64,000 nt of DNA from Emydura subglobosa (taxonomy: Eukaryota; Chordata; Testudines; Chelidae). The notes below the pieces were generated by a model. That model saw nothing but the letters and a program-made list of their open reading frames with translations. It did no database searches and was not told where the DNA came from. The position numbers were made by a program, and so were the translations under genes. How positions within the stretch are numbered: the stretch's first letter is position 1; each line of letters opens with the position of its first letter. The DNA lies in contig ML679959.1 in NCBI GenBank assembly GCA_007922225.1, positions 29,182,540-29,246,539 on the forward strand, given 5' to 3'. Of the stretch, positions 45,887 to 57,015 are shown in pieces.

Positions 45887-46017
45887 TAGAATAAAGGGTG
45901 ACCAGATGTCCCGCTTTTATTCAGTCCCAATATTCAGGGCTTTTTCTTGTATAAGCACCTATTACCCCTCGCCCCATCCCGATTTTTTACACTTGCTGTC
46001 TGGTCACCCTAGAATAA
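45887..46017. repeat. Target-site duplication flanking a MITE (8 bp TAGAATAA)
   Basis: TAGAATAA occurs at 45887-45894 and again at 46010-46017, immediately outside the TIRs of the element at 45895-46009. Duplications of 8 bp are typical of hAT transposases. Depending on where the terminal A/T bases are assigned, the repeat is 7 to 9 bp. Confidence 0.85.
45895..46009 (+). mobile_element. Short MITE, copy 1 (GGGTGACCAGA ends)
   Basis: 115 bp. The left end AGGGTGACCAGATGTCCC and right end TGTCTGGTCACCC are inverted repeats with a perfect GGGTGACCAGA core. The interior has CAGTCCCAATATTCAGGGCT, a CTATTACCCC stretch and CCCGATTTTTTACACTTGCT. It matches 51989-52109 in the opposite orientation. It has no coding capacity and must have been moved by a transposase encoded elsewhere. 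hAT-type ends are inferred from the 8-bp duplication. Confidence 0.92.
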
Positions 46018-47699
46018 ACCACCAGTTTGGGGGATCGTCTGCCGTATTCTTTGCAGTTTGCCCTGATTGAGCATGCTCAGAGTGCCCATCCAGTGACCAT
46101 GGTCACCACATGTGAAAACAAAACCTGGAGGGGCAGTTTCCTTTTCTCTCCCCTGGGTAAAGTGTAAGAAGCAGGATGGTGCAGTGGTTTGCAGAAAGAG
46201 AGACTGACAGGTTAGAAATGTTCACACTTCACCCACGTCACATAAAGCCCCAGGAACGAACACCAGGCCAGGAGAGAACATGCTTCCGTTGGAAAGGAGC
46301 AGAAGGAATGGGCATTCTATGCTCGCCGTCACAGTCTGCACTCCCAGGGAGACACAACATCCAGTGTCACCAAATCTTGTGATGTTATCACACCTCTCGC
46401 AGCATTTGATGTTTCTCAGAATGTTTCACCAGTTCCTGGTGTCAGGTGAATACATGAGAATCACATTTTTCATTCCAAATCACATTTCTAGCTCTCGTGG
46501 TTGAAGAGAAAATCTTGAAAATGTGAGCTCTGAAAACTCCAAATCCAGGAGGCCGATAAAAAGTCCCCAAATCTATTCCTGTTTACAGTCGCACTTTTTT
46601 AAGCCAAGGTCATGAGATTTTTGAGGCTGACTCCTGATTTCTGAACACCTGGGGTGGACAAGGTGTAACAGAGAAGAGGGCAAGAGCAGCTGTTCCTTTC
46701 CCTAGTGGTTCCCAAGAAACCTTTTCCTTTGAGAATTGAGCACCCTTCTGCATGGGGATCTCAGTCACTCCTATACACTGTGGTTTTAGTTGGTGTTTGC
46801 AAAGGGTATTGAAGGTAATGATGCTCTAAAAGTGAATGATGAATGGTGCTGAGATTGGAGCATACGGTCTGCCATTATGTGAAAGTCGCTTCAGCATCTT
46901 CCCAGGGAGTTCTGAGCTGGAGGAGAACTGATTTCCGCTGAATCCATCTGCACATCTGGAACTTCTCCACCGCAGCTGCCCACCTGGCTGGACTTGCTTA
47001 AAATCAAGGCCAGTTTTCAGCTGACAAAACTGCAGGCAGGAGTCGGTGAAGACGAAGGTAATTCAGTTCTTTCCAAAGAACTTTCTCCTTTCTTATCCAG
47101 TGCCCTACAGATTCTCCTTTTCTTTTAATAACAAGCATGACATTCTGAGGCCTTTGGAGGCCTTCCAAGCTATCTGTCTTCATCCTTATACTACTCAATC
47201 CTTTTTTAAAGTATATCAAACCCATTGAGCCAGCTGCCTGTCTGAGGAAGGGAGCATGTCCCGCATAAATAAGGAAAGCGATGATATTGAGAAATTCTTC
47301 TACTGGATTTTTTCCTCCTCAATTTAAAAACAAATCTATGAAACAAAATATGTGATAGAGTTGTGGGTTTCTTTGATTCTTTTTTTTTTAAAGGAAACAG
47401 TAATAATCCTCTATCCCAGGCTCCGGCACCTACTATGTTTGCTTGTATATTATGGGTGGAATTTTGAAATGTCATCATCATTGGCCTAACAATGCTCCCA
47501 CTGGAGCAACAGCTAAAAACTGCTGTTGACTTCCAGGGGAGCAGAGTTAGGCCACCACTGAGAGCTTCTGAAAATCCCACCTTAAGTGTATGGAGCACAT
47601 TGTTCCCTGTGCCACTTCCGTATGATCTAGAGTGGGGCAAATAGTGCAAAAAACGTCATTGTTGGTTTTTGCTTAAATTTGGAAGTCGAATGCAATTCA
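46018..47699. other. Unique DNA, no gene seen
   Basis: No supported gene. Open frames around 47206-47649 (minus) lack recognizable domains or splice context. Confidence 0.45.
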
Positions 47700-48296
47700 C
47701 GTTTCTTCCGACAGTGATCAGTGCCAGATGCTTCAGAGGGAATGAACAAAACAGGGCAATTATCGAGTGATCCATCCCTTGTCATCTGGTCCCAGCTTCT
47801 GGCAGTCAGAGGTTTAGGGACACGCAGGGCATGGGGTTCAATCGATCTAATAGCCATTGATAGGCCTATCCTCTATTAACTTGTCTAATTCTTTTTTTAA
47901 CCCAGTCATACTTTCCCCCTTCATAACAGCCCCAGGCAATGAGTTCCACTGGTTGACTGTGCATTGTGTGAGGTAGTATTGCCTTCTATTTGTTTTAAAC
48001 CTGCTGCCTATTCATTTCATTGGATGATCCTTTCTTTCTTGTGTTATGTGATGAGTAAATATCACTTTCTTACTTACTTTCTCAACACTGTTCATGATTT
48101 TATAGACGTCTATCATATCCCTCCTTAGCCACCTCTTTTCTAAGATGGAAAGTCCCAGTCTTTTTAATCTTTTCTCATATGGAAGCTGTTCAATACCCCT
48201 AATAATTTCTGATGCCCTTGTCTGTACTTTTTCCAGTTCTAATATTTCTTTTTTGCGATGGTGTGGCCAGAACTGCATGCAGTATTGACCAGCAAA
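47700..48296 (-). mobile_element. CR1/L3-like LINE, C-terminal coding and 3' end
   Basis: On the minus strand, a CR1-type C-terminus. The low-coordinate 3' tail (AGTGCCAGATGCTTCAGAGG, GTGATCCATCCCTTGTCAT) is followed by coding words whose complement reads YEKRLKRLGLSILEKRWLRR and DMIDVYKIMN. The upstream edge breaks at 48296, where the 48308 hairpin begins. This is the same lineage as the 3' tail at 10995-11240. Confidence 0.93.
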
Positions 48297-48344
48297 GCAT
48301 TTAAGCAGGTGCTTAACTTTAAGCATGTATAGAAAGTTAAGCAC
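48012..48344 (-). pseudogene. CR1/L3-like ORF2 C-terminal remnant, 110 codons
   Basis: The remnant contains YCMQFWPHHRKKEILELEKVQ, then ASEIIRGIEQLPYEKRLKRL, GLSILEKRWLRRDMIDVYK and IMNSVEKVS. That is the post-RT C-terminal region of CR1 ORF2 in correct order and one frame. The first 15 codons or so come from non-CR1 sequence (the hairpin region), so the frame start is artificial. The RT catalytic box is absent through 5' truncation. Confidence 0.88.
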
Positions 48345-48345
48345 C
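48308..48345. repeat. Perfect 13-bp inverted repeat (hairpin)
   Basis: GGTGCTTAACTTT (48308-48320) and AAAGTTAAGCACC (48333-48345) are exact complements separated by a 12-base loop. The stem words match the palindromic dispersed repeat fragment at 34.3 kb, so this is probably the core of a short palindromic element rather than a transcription terminator. Confidence 0.7.
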
Positions 48346-48348
48346 CGC

Positions 48349-50989
48349 CAAAGTTCTTTGTTGGATTGGGGCCACTATTAATAGCTGTCACTTGGGCAAA
48401 TAGTGATTTTAAAAAAAAATCAGATGATTTCTTTGCAAAATTTGGCACACTTTGTCAAATACGTGATTTGACTGACAGATTCACATGGGTTCACGCTGCT
48501 CTGATCTAATCTGAAATCTTATTGCAAACAAGAAAAACAGAACAATCCAATGTGAGAGCACAGTGTGTGTGACTCAGCTGGGAGCAGCAGCCTCCCTGAA
48601 CCACCGTTGGCCTGAGAACTAGAAGGCTTCCCCAGAAAGGAGCTATAAAAGTGCACAACCCAGCCGGGAAGAAGCTCCTTTTGGCTCACCTAGTAAAGAT
48701 GCCAATGCCAGCCTTCAAGAGTGAGGAGACAAGGGAGCTGATTTCTTTATTTCCGCTCTGGCCACCACTCTTCCCCCACCCCGCCTCCCCATGATGCTCC
48801 CACTAATTTTATCCCACCCCTTCATCGTGGCCAACAAGGGGGTGTCCTGAGCAGGGGGGGCATTGCTTGCCACCACCATTTGCACATGCCTACGGTCAGC
48901 TTCTGGGTGCTGGATTTATAACCAAGTCCCCTCCCCCACCACAGGTCATCAGACGGGTTTGACTTTCACCCCCAGAGCACAGATTTCTGCTGCTAGAGTG
49001 AAAAGAGTAGCTCCATGAGCTGGCAGCAGTGGCAAGCCGTTATCTTCTCATGGACGAGTCACTAGAGGTAGGCACAACACACACGTTTGTGATCGTTGTG
49101 GTTCTGGTTCGACTCTTGGCTGTGGGATGCGTATGGAGAGCCCCGCTACCAGACGGGGAGACTTGTCAATTGTTGAACGTGCACCTTCGTGTCCAGCCGC
49201 CAGATGGTAGAGAAGATGCTCGTGCAGTTCTAATAACTGGTGCAACAATTACAGGGAGTCCTGCAACGAAGGCATTCATTGTTCTGTCTAAACAGAAATG
49301 CAAACGGACGCTGAGTCTGGACTGAACACACTTGGCATATTTCTGGTTATCTGCTCCAAAGCACCTGACAGGAGTCTCCTCTGGTTATTTTTCAATCCTG
49401 CTTTTCATGTCTGCTTCTATCACGGGCTAGTTGCTGTCTCTCTTACATTACAGCCTGTATCGTTCCACCCCCCCTGTGCCTGGTTTGCCTGCAGAGCCTC
49501 TGACAGATAATGAGATGGGAGTGCTGTAACACAGAGGGCCCTTGGAGGAAAAATACTTTACTTAAAAAAGAAGTTGAGAGCATTATCACTGCTTAGGAAA
49601 GCATTTGGAGGCGTGACAGCATATGCTGCTCTGTCATTAAAACAAAAGCTCTATTTCAAAAGCTCTTTGTCAAAGATATGGTGCAGAGATTGTTAACCGA
49701 ATAGGAATGAGAACTGAAGGAACAGCTGGCTGAGTAGCTGCCATCCAGAGGTGGGGGCAGGTGGAAGGAATACAGGTTTGAGTTGGATGCATCCAAGGAG
49801 AAATGCAGAGATGTAATTAAGAAGCAATTACCAAAGACATCTTTGAGATGCTTAAAAATCCCCCACAGACCTCCCCTTGCTGGAAAAATATAACAGTAGA
49901 GGGGGTAGGTGGAACCTGTATGTTTTGTAGCATTAACTTAAACAGGGAAATGGTGGAAGCCTGTTCCAGGCTGGCTGTGTTTGCCTGAAACATCCCACCC
50001 TGTTAGGAGACATTGATCCTGCTGGGAAAGGGTAAAGTGAATGCTGCTGACTCACGGAAGCAGGTGAATGTTTAGCCCATCTGGCTATAAGGGAGGTAGG
50101 AGTGGCTCACTAGAGCAAAGAGGATCCAGGGAGTGGGCAGAGCAGTGCCAAAGGAGAAACTCTAGGAGGGGCCAAGCCTGGGGAGGTTTGAGCTGATTGT
50201 CATTATAATAAAGCCAAACCTCGGGAAGGGGTGAGTCTGGATTTTGCATTCTGTATGGACTGTATCCTACGGGACACATAAACAAAACTGAACACAGCAA
50301 TAAAATGATATCCAGCTTTGGCCTAAGAGGGAGACCTAATGTCATCTTTTTTAACTATCATTGAGTTGGTTCTAAACTAGAACTGCTTACATTCTACCAG
50401 AGCTTTAGCCAGATCCTGTGCAATAACCTCCATCTAACTCAGTGGAGTCAGCTGCAAAAGATTGTGGAAAAATCTGGCTTTCTACTAAATCATTTAAGAT
50501 TTACTTCACAGGTGATAACAAGGGCTCAGAAGCAAAACCTGGCTTGTGTGAAGGAGGATATTGCAATAGGGAGGAGGTTCTTCATTGACGACCTACGTAA
50601 TATTTTAAATATTGATGATCATCAGTCATCTTTTGTGGTGGAGAAAGCACCAGAACCAATTATTACCAGAACCAATAATTCATAGCGGGGAATTTAATCG
50701 ACACATTCAGTCTCTTGTTCCGTCTGTGACTTAGCTATGAACAGCTCGGAATATTTGCTACTCACAGTTCTTTGTGGAACAAGCTCTGTCAGGAATTCTT
50801 GGTCTGTAGTTTAGTCATGATCAGTTCACAGTGAGAACCTTATATTTGAAATTCAAGCTGGTGTGGTTAGTTTAGATCGGGCAGGTAGGTCACATGATAT
50901 TGTTTCTGTTCCCTGATTGGATGAGTATATCTTAGAATCAGGTGTTACCCATGTTTTCAAATTCAGAATTCACATTCGGTGAAATAGAT
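48349..50989. other. Unique DNA; weak transposase-like scrap at 49.0-49.25 kb
   Basis: No gene is proven. A minus-strand segment (49248-49048) has a piggyBac-like C-terminal flavour (see findings). 49990-50310 has a GTTAGGAGACATTGATCCTG / GGGGCCAAGCCTGGGG pattern that may be an old LTR-like repeat, unproven. Confidence 0.4.
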
Positions 50990-52525
50990 TAGCTGTGCAG
51001 GGGTGAGCCAAGGGTTAACAGGCATCTGAGAGCTCCATGAGCCCACCTGGCCGCACCTGGAGGGTGGGTCAGGTTTGATTAGATGCGGGGAAGAGGTAAC
51101 TGGGCTTCTTCATAAATGAAGACTGTGGAAGCTACAGGGGAGGTCCAGGAGATGGACCCAGGATAGAGAAACTCAGGAGACAGTGTGACACGCTGTACCC
51201 TCTGTACACCCTTAGGGTGTGATTTGTGTCTCATTCATGCTCACCCTTATAGAGTAACTGTGTGTTGTCTAATGCAAAGTGTGTCATGGAAGGTGTTTTT
51301 GGAATGCTCACGACATGCTGAAGACTGTCCTGGCGATAGCATGCTTCTTGCAATGTCAGACGCGTGGTTATGACGCTCTGCTGTGTAATATTCCCAAACG
51401 TGTGTCTCACACGGCTTGCACAGATCCAGGGGAACGCAACGCCGAGTGAGAGTTCACGCCTTGCTGGGGTGTGCAGACAGGGACAATGGACTGGCCCCAG
51501 CACCTGATAAGGCAACGCTCGTTTGTCTCAAATGGAGGAAATCATGTCCATTGCCGGACATGGCTGATTGCCTGACCCCGGAGGGGACGAGGAAACATGC
51601 CAAAGGCCGAGGGATTTTGCCTCTGGAGCTCTCTCTTGCATTCCATCTACCAGACAATATCAAGACAGACTGCCCACAGCGGTGGGGGGAGAAGCAATAT
51701 ACCCGTCCAGATTGCAGAGGGGAATGTCACAGTGAGACGCGAGGGCAGGCATGCTCTCTGGAAAGGGCCTAGGGAAGGCAGACAGAAGAAGGGACCATGG
51801 ATGGAATTAATTCCTGAGGCGGGCCCTGGCATGAGGGCAAGGCTCAGAAAGGCAGCCCTGAGGGGTGAGTGTTCCAGCTGAGAAAGAAGGAACTGGGAGG
51901 ACCTTAGAAGAAGCCAGGAGACTGAGAAGCAGAGGAGAAGATGTGTTAAGGACAGGCTGCAGGAAAGCAACACAAGGGGCTCGAAGGAAGGTGACCGCAC
52001 AGCAAGTGTGAAAAATCGGGACCGGGGTGGGGGGTAATGGACACCTATCTTAAAAAAAAGCCCTGGATATCGGGACTGTCCCTATAAAATCAGGACATCT
52101 AGTCACCCTAGCTCGGAAATGGCCCAGTGAAACAGCCGCGCATCTGAAGGAGCAGACACAGCTGCTTAATACAGGGTCCCTGGAGCAGAACCCAGTGCGG
52201 AGGGCAAGCCTGAGTTCCCCTACCAGCCCTGAGGAAGGGGTGTGCAAGCCGGCTGCAAGGACTACGGAGGCCACAGTGGGGCAGACGACTGAGCCTCAAG
52301 AATGGGCCACGGAATAGTCCAAGATGGGGCAGCAGGATCTTTTGTGTTAGAACGTTTCGGGACTTTAGTTGTTCTTTTGTTACACTGGAAGGGATGGGAC
52401 TAAAATATGACCTGGCCGGAGGCTGAGTCACAAGAAGAGGTAGACCACTGCAAGACCAGAGCAACCATCGGCATGGGCCACCAGACAGGCCCAGTCATAA
52501 GGGGGCGCCCCATTGACAAGTGCAC
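50990..52525. mobile_element. Compound repeat block, possibly LTR-like
   Basis: The segment opens with AGGGGTGAGCCAAGGGTTAA, followed by GATTAGATGCGGGGAAGAGG. It then runs through CTGTACACCCTTAGGGTGTG and CAGACAGGGACAATGGACTG, and closes near AGTCATAAGGGGGCGCCCC. The arrangement resembles dispersed LTR-like blocks of turtles, from general familiarity only. No retroviral genes are visible, and the ends and class are unproven. The GGGTGACC MITE at 51989-52109 is nested within it. Confidence 0.3.
51989..52109 (-). mobile_element. Short MITE, copy 2 (inverted relative to copy 1)
   Basis: It begins GGTGACCGCACAGCAAGTGTG and ends GACATCTAGTCACCCT. Its complement aligns over its length with copy 1 at 45895-46009: ATGTCC, CAGTCCC, CAGGGCTTTTT, CATTACCCCC and CACTTGCTGT are in the same order. 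It keeps a GGGACAGTCCC-region segment that copy 1 has partly lost. The flanks GCTCGAAG (51980-51987) and GCTCGGAA (52111-52118) may be a decayed 8-bp target duplication. Confidence 0.88.
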
Positions 52526-54709
52526 CTTTCTACTATAGCAGTGATCGGTGCTTTAGAAACCCTAAGATTTTCTAACATTCACTGGAATGTGGAATTTTCA
52601 TGAACAACCCTGCCATTCAGCTCATTTGCTAGAATATTGTCAAAATCAAATACAAAGGGACTCCGGCCCAGCCACAGCGAATTACGTTTTTTATTTCAGG
52701 CAATCATCACGGACAGTTTGTCTGCATGCAAATCTGATACGCACCAAGAACTCCAGCAACTTCTTCAAATCTGAAGTGAACCTCAATGAAAAGTTCCATT
52801 TGAACAGTGGGTGAAAGTTTGGGTCAGCTCACGTTTCCTCCAAATTCATTCTTGCCATGCCTAACGAGGTTGCAGTTGACACCATCAGTGTGAACTTGGA
52901 CACACAGGAGTGGGTGCATGTTCGTATGGCTAACAAGCAGTGTGCAGCATGTCTGCTAAAGACTAATTGGGTAGCTAGTAAAACCTGCATTGGATTAAAC
53001 TAAATATCTCCAGGGATCTGACGCAGGTTACCCTGGGGCATTGATAAACATTGACAATGGAGGCTAAGATTTTCATACTCTAAAGGAGTTGAAGCTTCCA
53101 AATTTATTCTAGGCAGACTGCTTCAACAGAGCTGCCATTGCACAGAGCCTGTGCAAAAGGAGAACGGGAAATAAGAATGCTGGTGTTAGAATTTTTAATT
53201 AACGATTTGTGTTCACAATAAAATGAATTCACAATAAATGAATTCAGAGAAAAGAAAGGTATTTCTCATTTATAGTCTTCGCTGCTACCGCCTGTCAGTT
53301 AAAGCTGAGTTCCAACTTCTACTCTTCCCATATGTTCTGATCAAAATTTTTGTTCTCCTGTAATTAAAAAATTGGCTGACGCCAGAAACTTCAAACTCAG
53401 CCTACTTTGCATATTTCGCTCAGAGTTTTGTAAGCAAGCACGCTCTGAAAGTTTTACACCAAGCAGGAGTTTGAGAGCTGGCAGTTTGAAATGTTTGAAG
53501 CCAGCACTTTCATGAATGCAAACTCAAACTTCTCCACCCTGTTCCCCCTCCCCCGTCCCCCCAAACACTTTTCCAAGGTGCAGTTGATTAAAAAAAAAAA
53601 AAGCCGCTGAAGTCAGCAGAGCTTCCAGGACCACATGCACTATGTCTTCACTCAGGTAATTTTTACACAAGTCAAAGAAGGACGTAATATCCCCAGAGAG
53701 TCTGCTGGGTGCTATTCCCGTGGTTCGTTGACAATAAACCTGGCCGCGTGCCCTCGCTACGGAACCAAATCAGTGGTCTTTATGGACAGTTTGATAGAGG
53801 GCTGCCATCTCAGCTATCTGGGCAGAGCTGGGGCAGCGTACACCGTGAACAGACACACTCAGCCACCAACTGACAACAGTTTTAACTGCATCGATCAGGG
53901 GTGTGGCTGTTTCACAACCCAGAGCAACGTAGCAGGGTTGACCTACCTTTTTAGTGTAGACCCGGCCGTAGGTTAGTTCCCCAACCACTGGGCCATCTTT
54001 CCTCTCCTCCTCTGGGCCGTAGAGGCAGACAAATGTGAAGCAGAGCAGCCTGGGAAAGCACTAACGGTCAGCCTGGTGGCCATACAGACCGGTGGTGGGC
54101 GTGAGGGAGGCGCTTAAAGATAATTTAAAGCCCTCCTTGTACACAGCTCTCCTGTGTGCTGCCACCCCGGATCTGAGCCTAAATGTGCATTGCGTCTGGT
54201 GGCGTGTCTGTGGTGGAGCTGCCTGAGCGAGCGATGGATTAGGCAATGGAGGTATTGGATGAGGCGTTCTCAGTGTTTAAACCCATGAAACAAGAAGGGA
54301 AAAGGGGTGAGAACACAGAGCAGGGATCAAACCCAGACCGAACCGTCACAGACAGCGACATGGAGACGGGGCAATGAGCAGCTGAGTTAGGAACTGGCTC
54401 TGCTAATAATTATGGGCTGGACGGCCCCTGGTAGCCATTATCAGACTGTGCAGGGCCACGGCCCTAAGGAGTAAGCGTGAGGAGATTCAGTGTGGCTCTG
54501 TCTCAGCGCTCGCCCCGGAGCACGGTGTGCAGCATCCATCGTCCTGACGGGCGACACCGTCGACGTTATCTGGCACTGCTGCCACTCAGCAAGGCAAAGG
54601 ATTTCCATAGCTAGCCAGATAAACAGCCCATCCCCCCCCGCCTGCTTCTCAACAGGGCTCTGAGTTATGATGGTGAATTCTTTCCCAGGCTGGTGGGTCT
54701 CACCCACAC
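52526..54709. other. Unique DNA, no gene proven
   Basis: A 12-base A run lies at 53591-53602, and a short direct repeat (CACAATAAAATGAATTCACAA) near 53213-53250. An exon-like acceptor at about 52700 is discussed under findings. No recognizable protein or RNA. Confidence 0.45.
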
Positions 54710-55016
54710 ATGCAGGGTCTAACTGGTCACCCTATTTGGGATCGGGAAGGATTTTTCTCCCAGGTCTGATTGGCACAGACCCTGAGGGTTTTTCACCTTC
54801 CTCTGCAGTCTGGGGCACAGCTCACTTGCTGGTTTGAACTACAGTAAATGGCGGCTTCTCTAACTGGAAGTCTTTAAACCATGACTGGAGGACTTCAGTA
54901 ACTCAGCCTGAAATAATGGGGCTATTAAAAGGAGGAGGTTCTGCAGCCTGAGACGTGTTGGAGGTCCAACTGGATGATCACGATGGGCCCCTCGGGCCTT
55001 AAAATTTGAGTCTTTG
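54710..55016 (+). mobile_element. CR1/L3-like LINE 3' tail
   Basis: TTTGGGATCGGGAAGGATTT, TCACCTTCCTCTGCAGTCTG, AAACCATGACTGGAGGACTTC and GATGATCACGATGGGCCC. This is the plus-strand 3' non-coding order of the old CR1/L3-like lineage. No RT codons remain. Confidence 0.75.
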
Positions 55017-55584
55017 GGTGCGGTGGATCCTTTTCAAGTTTGATTGCACTCAGCCAAGGAGCCCTGGGAAAACGGCACCGCCTTCCTCCGCCCTGGTGTG
55101 TCCTCTATTCTGTTTATTTACTGACAATGAACATGGGCTGACCCCTGACCCGCCTGTGTCAATCTGCATCAGAGGGGTGAGAGACTGTGGGAGCTCTAAC
55201 AGCTTGGTGACATGGGGTGTGCTGTGAGCGCTGTAGCACATAACCTACACTCAGCAATTTCTTCAACATCCATTAACTGTCTGCGCACGGTGACCCATTG
55301 GTAATGGTCTCTGATGGTCTCTGACCTTTGAGCCGGCTCCCGAGCCTCCAGTCCATTCAACTACCCTTTGTCCTTGCACACACAGTACACAGGCCTGACT
55401 GTGCTAGCCTTTACTGAACAGTCTGGCTTGAGATGCTTAGCTCCTCTTAGGAGGTGCTCAGCGCCTTGCAGGATTGGATCCCTAAAGTCCTGGTGACACT
55501 GTCTGACTCCAAGACCCTAGATACCATGGTGAGGAGTTTAGTGTAAAAACAGGGGGTTGGTTACAAGATGTTCATCAAAACTGT
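55017..55584. other. Unique DNA
   Basis: Nothing supported. Open frames occur on both strands over the same bases. Confidence 0.5.
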
Positions 55585-56732
55585 TAGAATCATAGAAGAT
55601 GAGGGTTGGAAGGGACCTCAGGAGGTATCTAGTCCAACCCCCGGCTCAAAGCAGGACCAATCCCAACTAAATCATCCCAGCCAGGGCTTTGTCAAGCCAC
55701 AACTTAAAAATCTCTAAGGATGGAGATTCCACCACCTCTCTAGGTAACCCATTCCAGTGCTTCACCACCCTCCTAGTGCAAAAGTTTTTCCTAATATCCA
55801 ACCGAGACCTCCCCCACTGCAACTTGAGACCATTGCTCCTAGTTCTGTCAACTACCATCACTGAGAACAGCCTAGCTCCATCCTCCCTGGAACCCCCCTT
55901 CAGATAGTTAAAGGCTGCTATCAAATCCCCCTTCATTCTTCTCTTCTATAGAGTAAACAAGCCAAGTTCCCTCAGCCTCTCCTCATAAGTCATGTTTTCT
56001 AGCCCCCAAATCATTTTTGTTGCCCTCCACTGAATACTCTCCAATTTATCCACATCCTTTCTGTAGTGGGGGGCCCAAAACTGGATACAGTACTCCAAAT
56101 GTGGCCTCACCAGTGCTGAACAGAGGGGAATAATCACTTCCTTCCATCTGCTGGCAATGCTCCTACTAATGCAGCCTAATACGCTGTTAGCCTTCTTGGC
56201 AACAAGGACACACTGCTGACTCATATCCAGCTTTTTGTCCACTGTAACCCCCAGGTCCTTTTCTGCAGAACTGATGCCTAGCCAGTCAGTCCCCAGTCTG
56301 TAGCTGTGCATGGGATTCTTCCGTCCTAAGTGCAGGACTCTGCACTTGTCCTTGTTGAATCTCATCAGATATTTTTTGGCCCAATCCTCCAATTTGTCTA
56401 GGTCACTCTGTAGCCTCTCTCTACCTTCCAGCATATGTACCACTCCCCCCAGTTTAGTGTCATCTGCAAACTTGCTGAGGGTGCAATCTACCCCATCCTC
56501 CAGATCATTAATGAAGATGTTGAACAAAACCGGTCCCAGGACCAACCCCTGGACACTCTGCTTGTTACCGGCTGCCAACTAGACTTCGAGCCATTGATCA
56601 CTACCCATTGAGCCCGATGATCTAGCCAACTTTCTATCCATCTTAAAGTCCATTCATCCAACCCCCTACTTCTTTAATTTGCTGATAAGAATACTGTGGA
56701 AGACCCGATATCAAAAGCTAAAGTCAAGGATA
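55585..56732 (-). mobile_element. CR1 LINE, best preserved copy (5'-truncated, 1.15 kb)
   Basis: Minus-strand element. Its 3' terminus is AGAATCATAGAAGATGAGGG (complement carries the ATTCT-type octamer end). It runs through the C-terminal region and RT palm, and is truncated near 56732 at the edge of an A/T-rich repeat. The 3' end matches the small fragment at 4684-4850. One in-frame stop and one frameshift are the main lesions, so this is a comparatively young insertion. Confidence 0.97.
55667..56578 (-). pseudogene. CR1 ORF2 reverse transcriptase C-terminal half (interrupted by one stop)
   Basis: In one frame: GLVLGPVLFNIFINDL (palm), KFADDTKLGG with the catalytic FADD intact (56459-56470), NKDKCRVLHLGRKN, SVLGCISRSIASRW, LVRPHLEYCIQFWAPHYRKD and YEERLRELGLFTL. 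A TAG codon (55946-55948) follows, then the same frame continues to [18 protein letters not shown] and [20 protein letters not shown]. The SGVPQGS segment upstream is out of frame by one base near 56550. The function in the living element is target-primed reverse transcription. This copy is inactive. Confidence 0.95.
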
Positions 56733-56734
56733 TT

Positions 56735-57015
56735 GATGGAACATGGTTTTTTGGGCCAAATGAAGTTTTTTGGTGAAAAGATCTTCAGGTTTTTCTTTTT
56801 GAAAAATTAAAAACCCCACACAAATGAAAATTTTTCAGTTTTTTTGAGAACCAAAACCTGAATTTATTTTGATTTTTGAAAAATGAAAAATAAAAATATA
56901 TTTATTTTTGAAGAAAAAAAAGAGAAATTCTGCAAATAACTGACAAAAATGAAAAAAAGCCACTTTTTTAAATGTTTAATGGGAAAAAAAATGCATTTTT
57001 TTCCAAGCAGCTTTA
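56735..57015. repeat. A/T-rich GAAA/TTTTC dispersed repeat
   Basis: GAAGTTTTTTGGTGAAAAG, TGAAAATTTTTCAGTTTTTT, TTTTGATTTTTGAAAAATG and AAAAAAGCCACTTTTTT. Same family as 4.4, 14.3, 30.6 and 42.0 kb. It adjoins the truncated 5' edge of the CR1. Confidence 0.5.

Noticed and set aside
51416..52000. Open frames on both strands
   Set aside because: They lie inside the compound repeat block, overlap antisense to each other, and have no recognizable protein.
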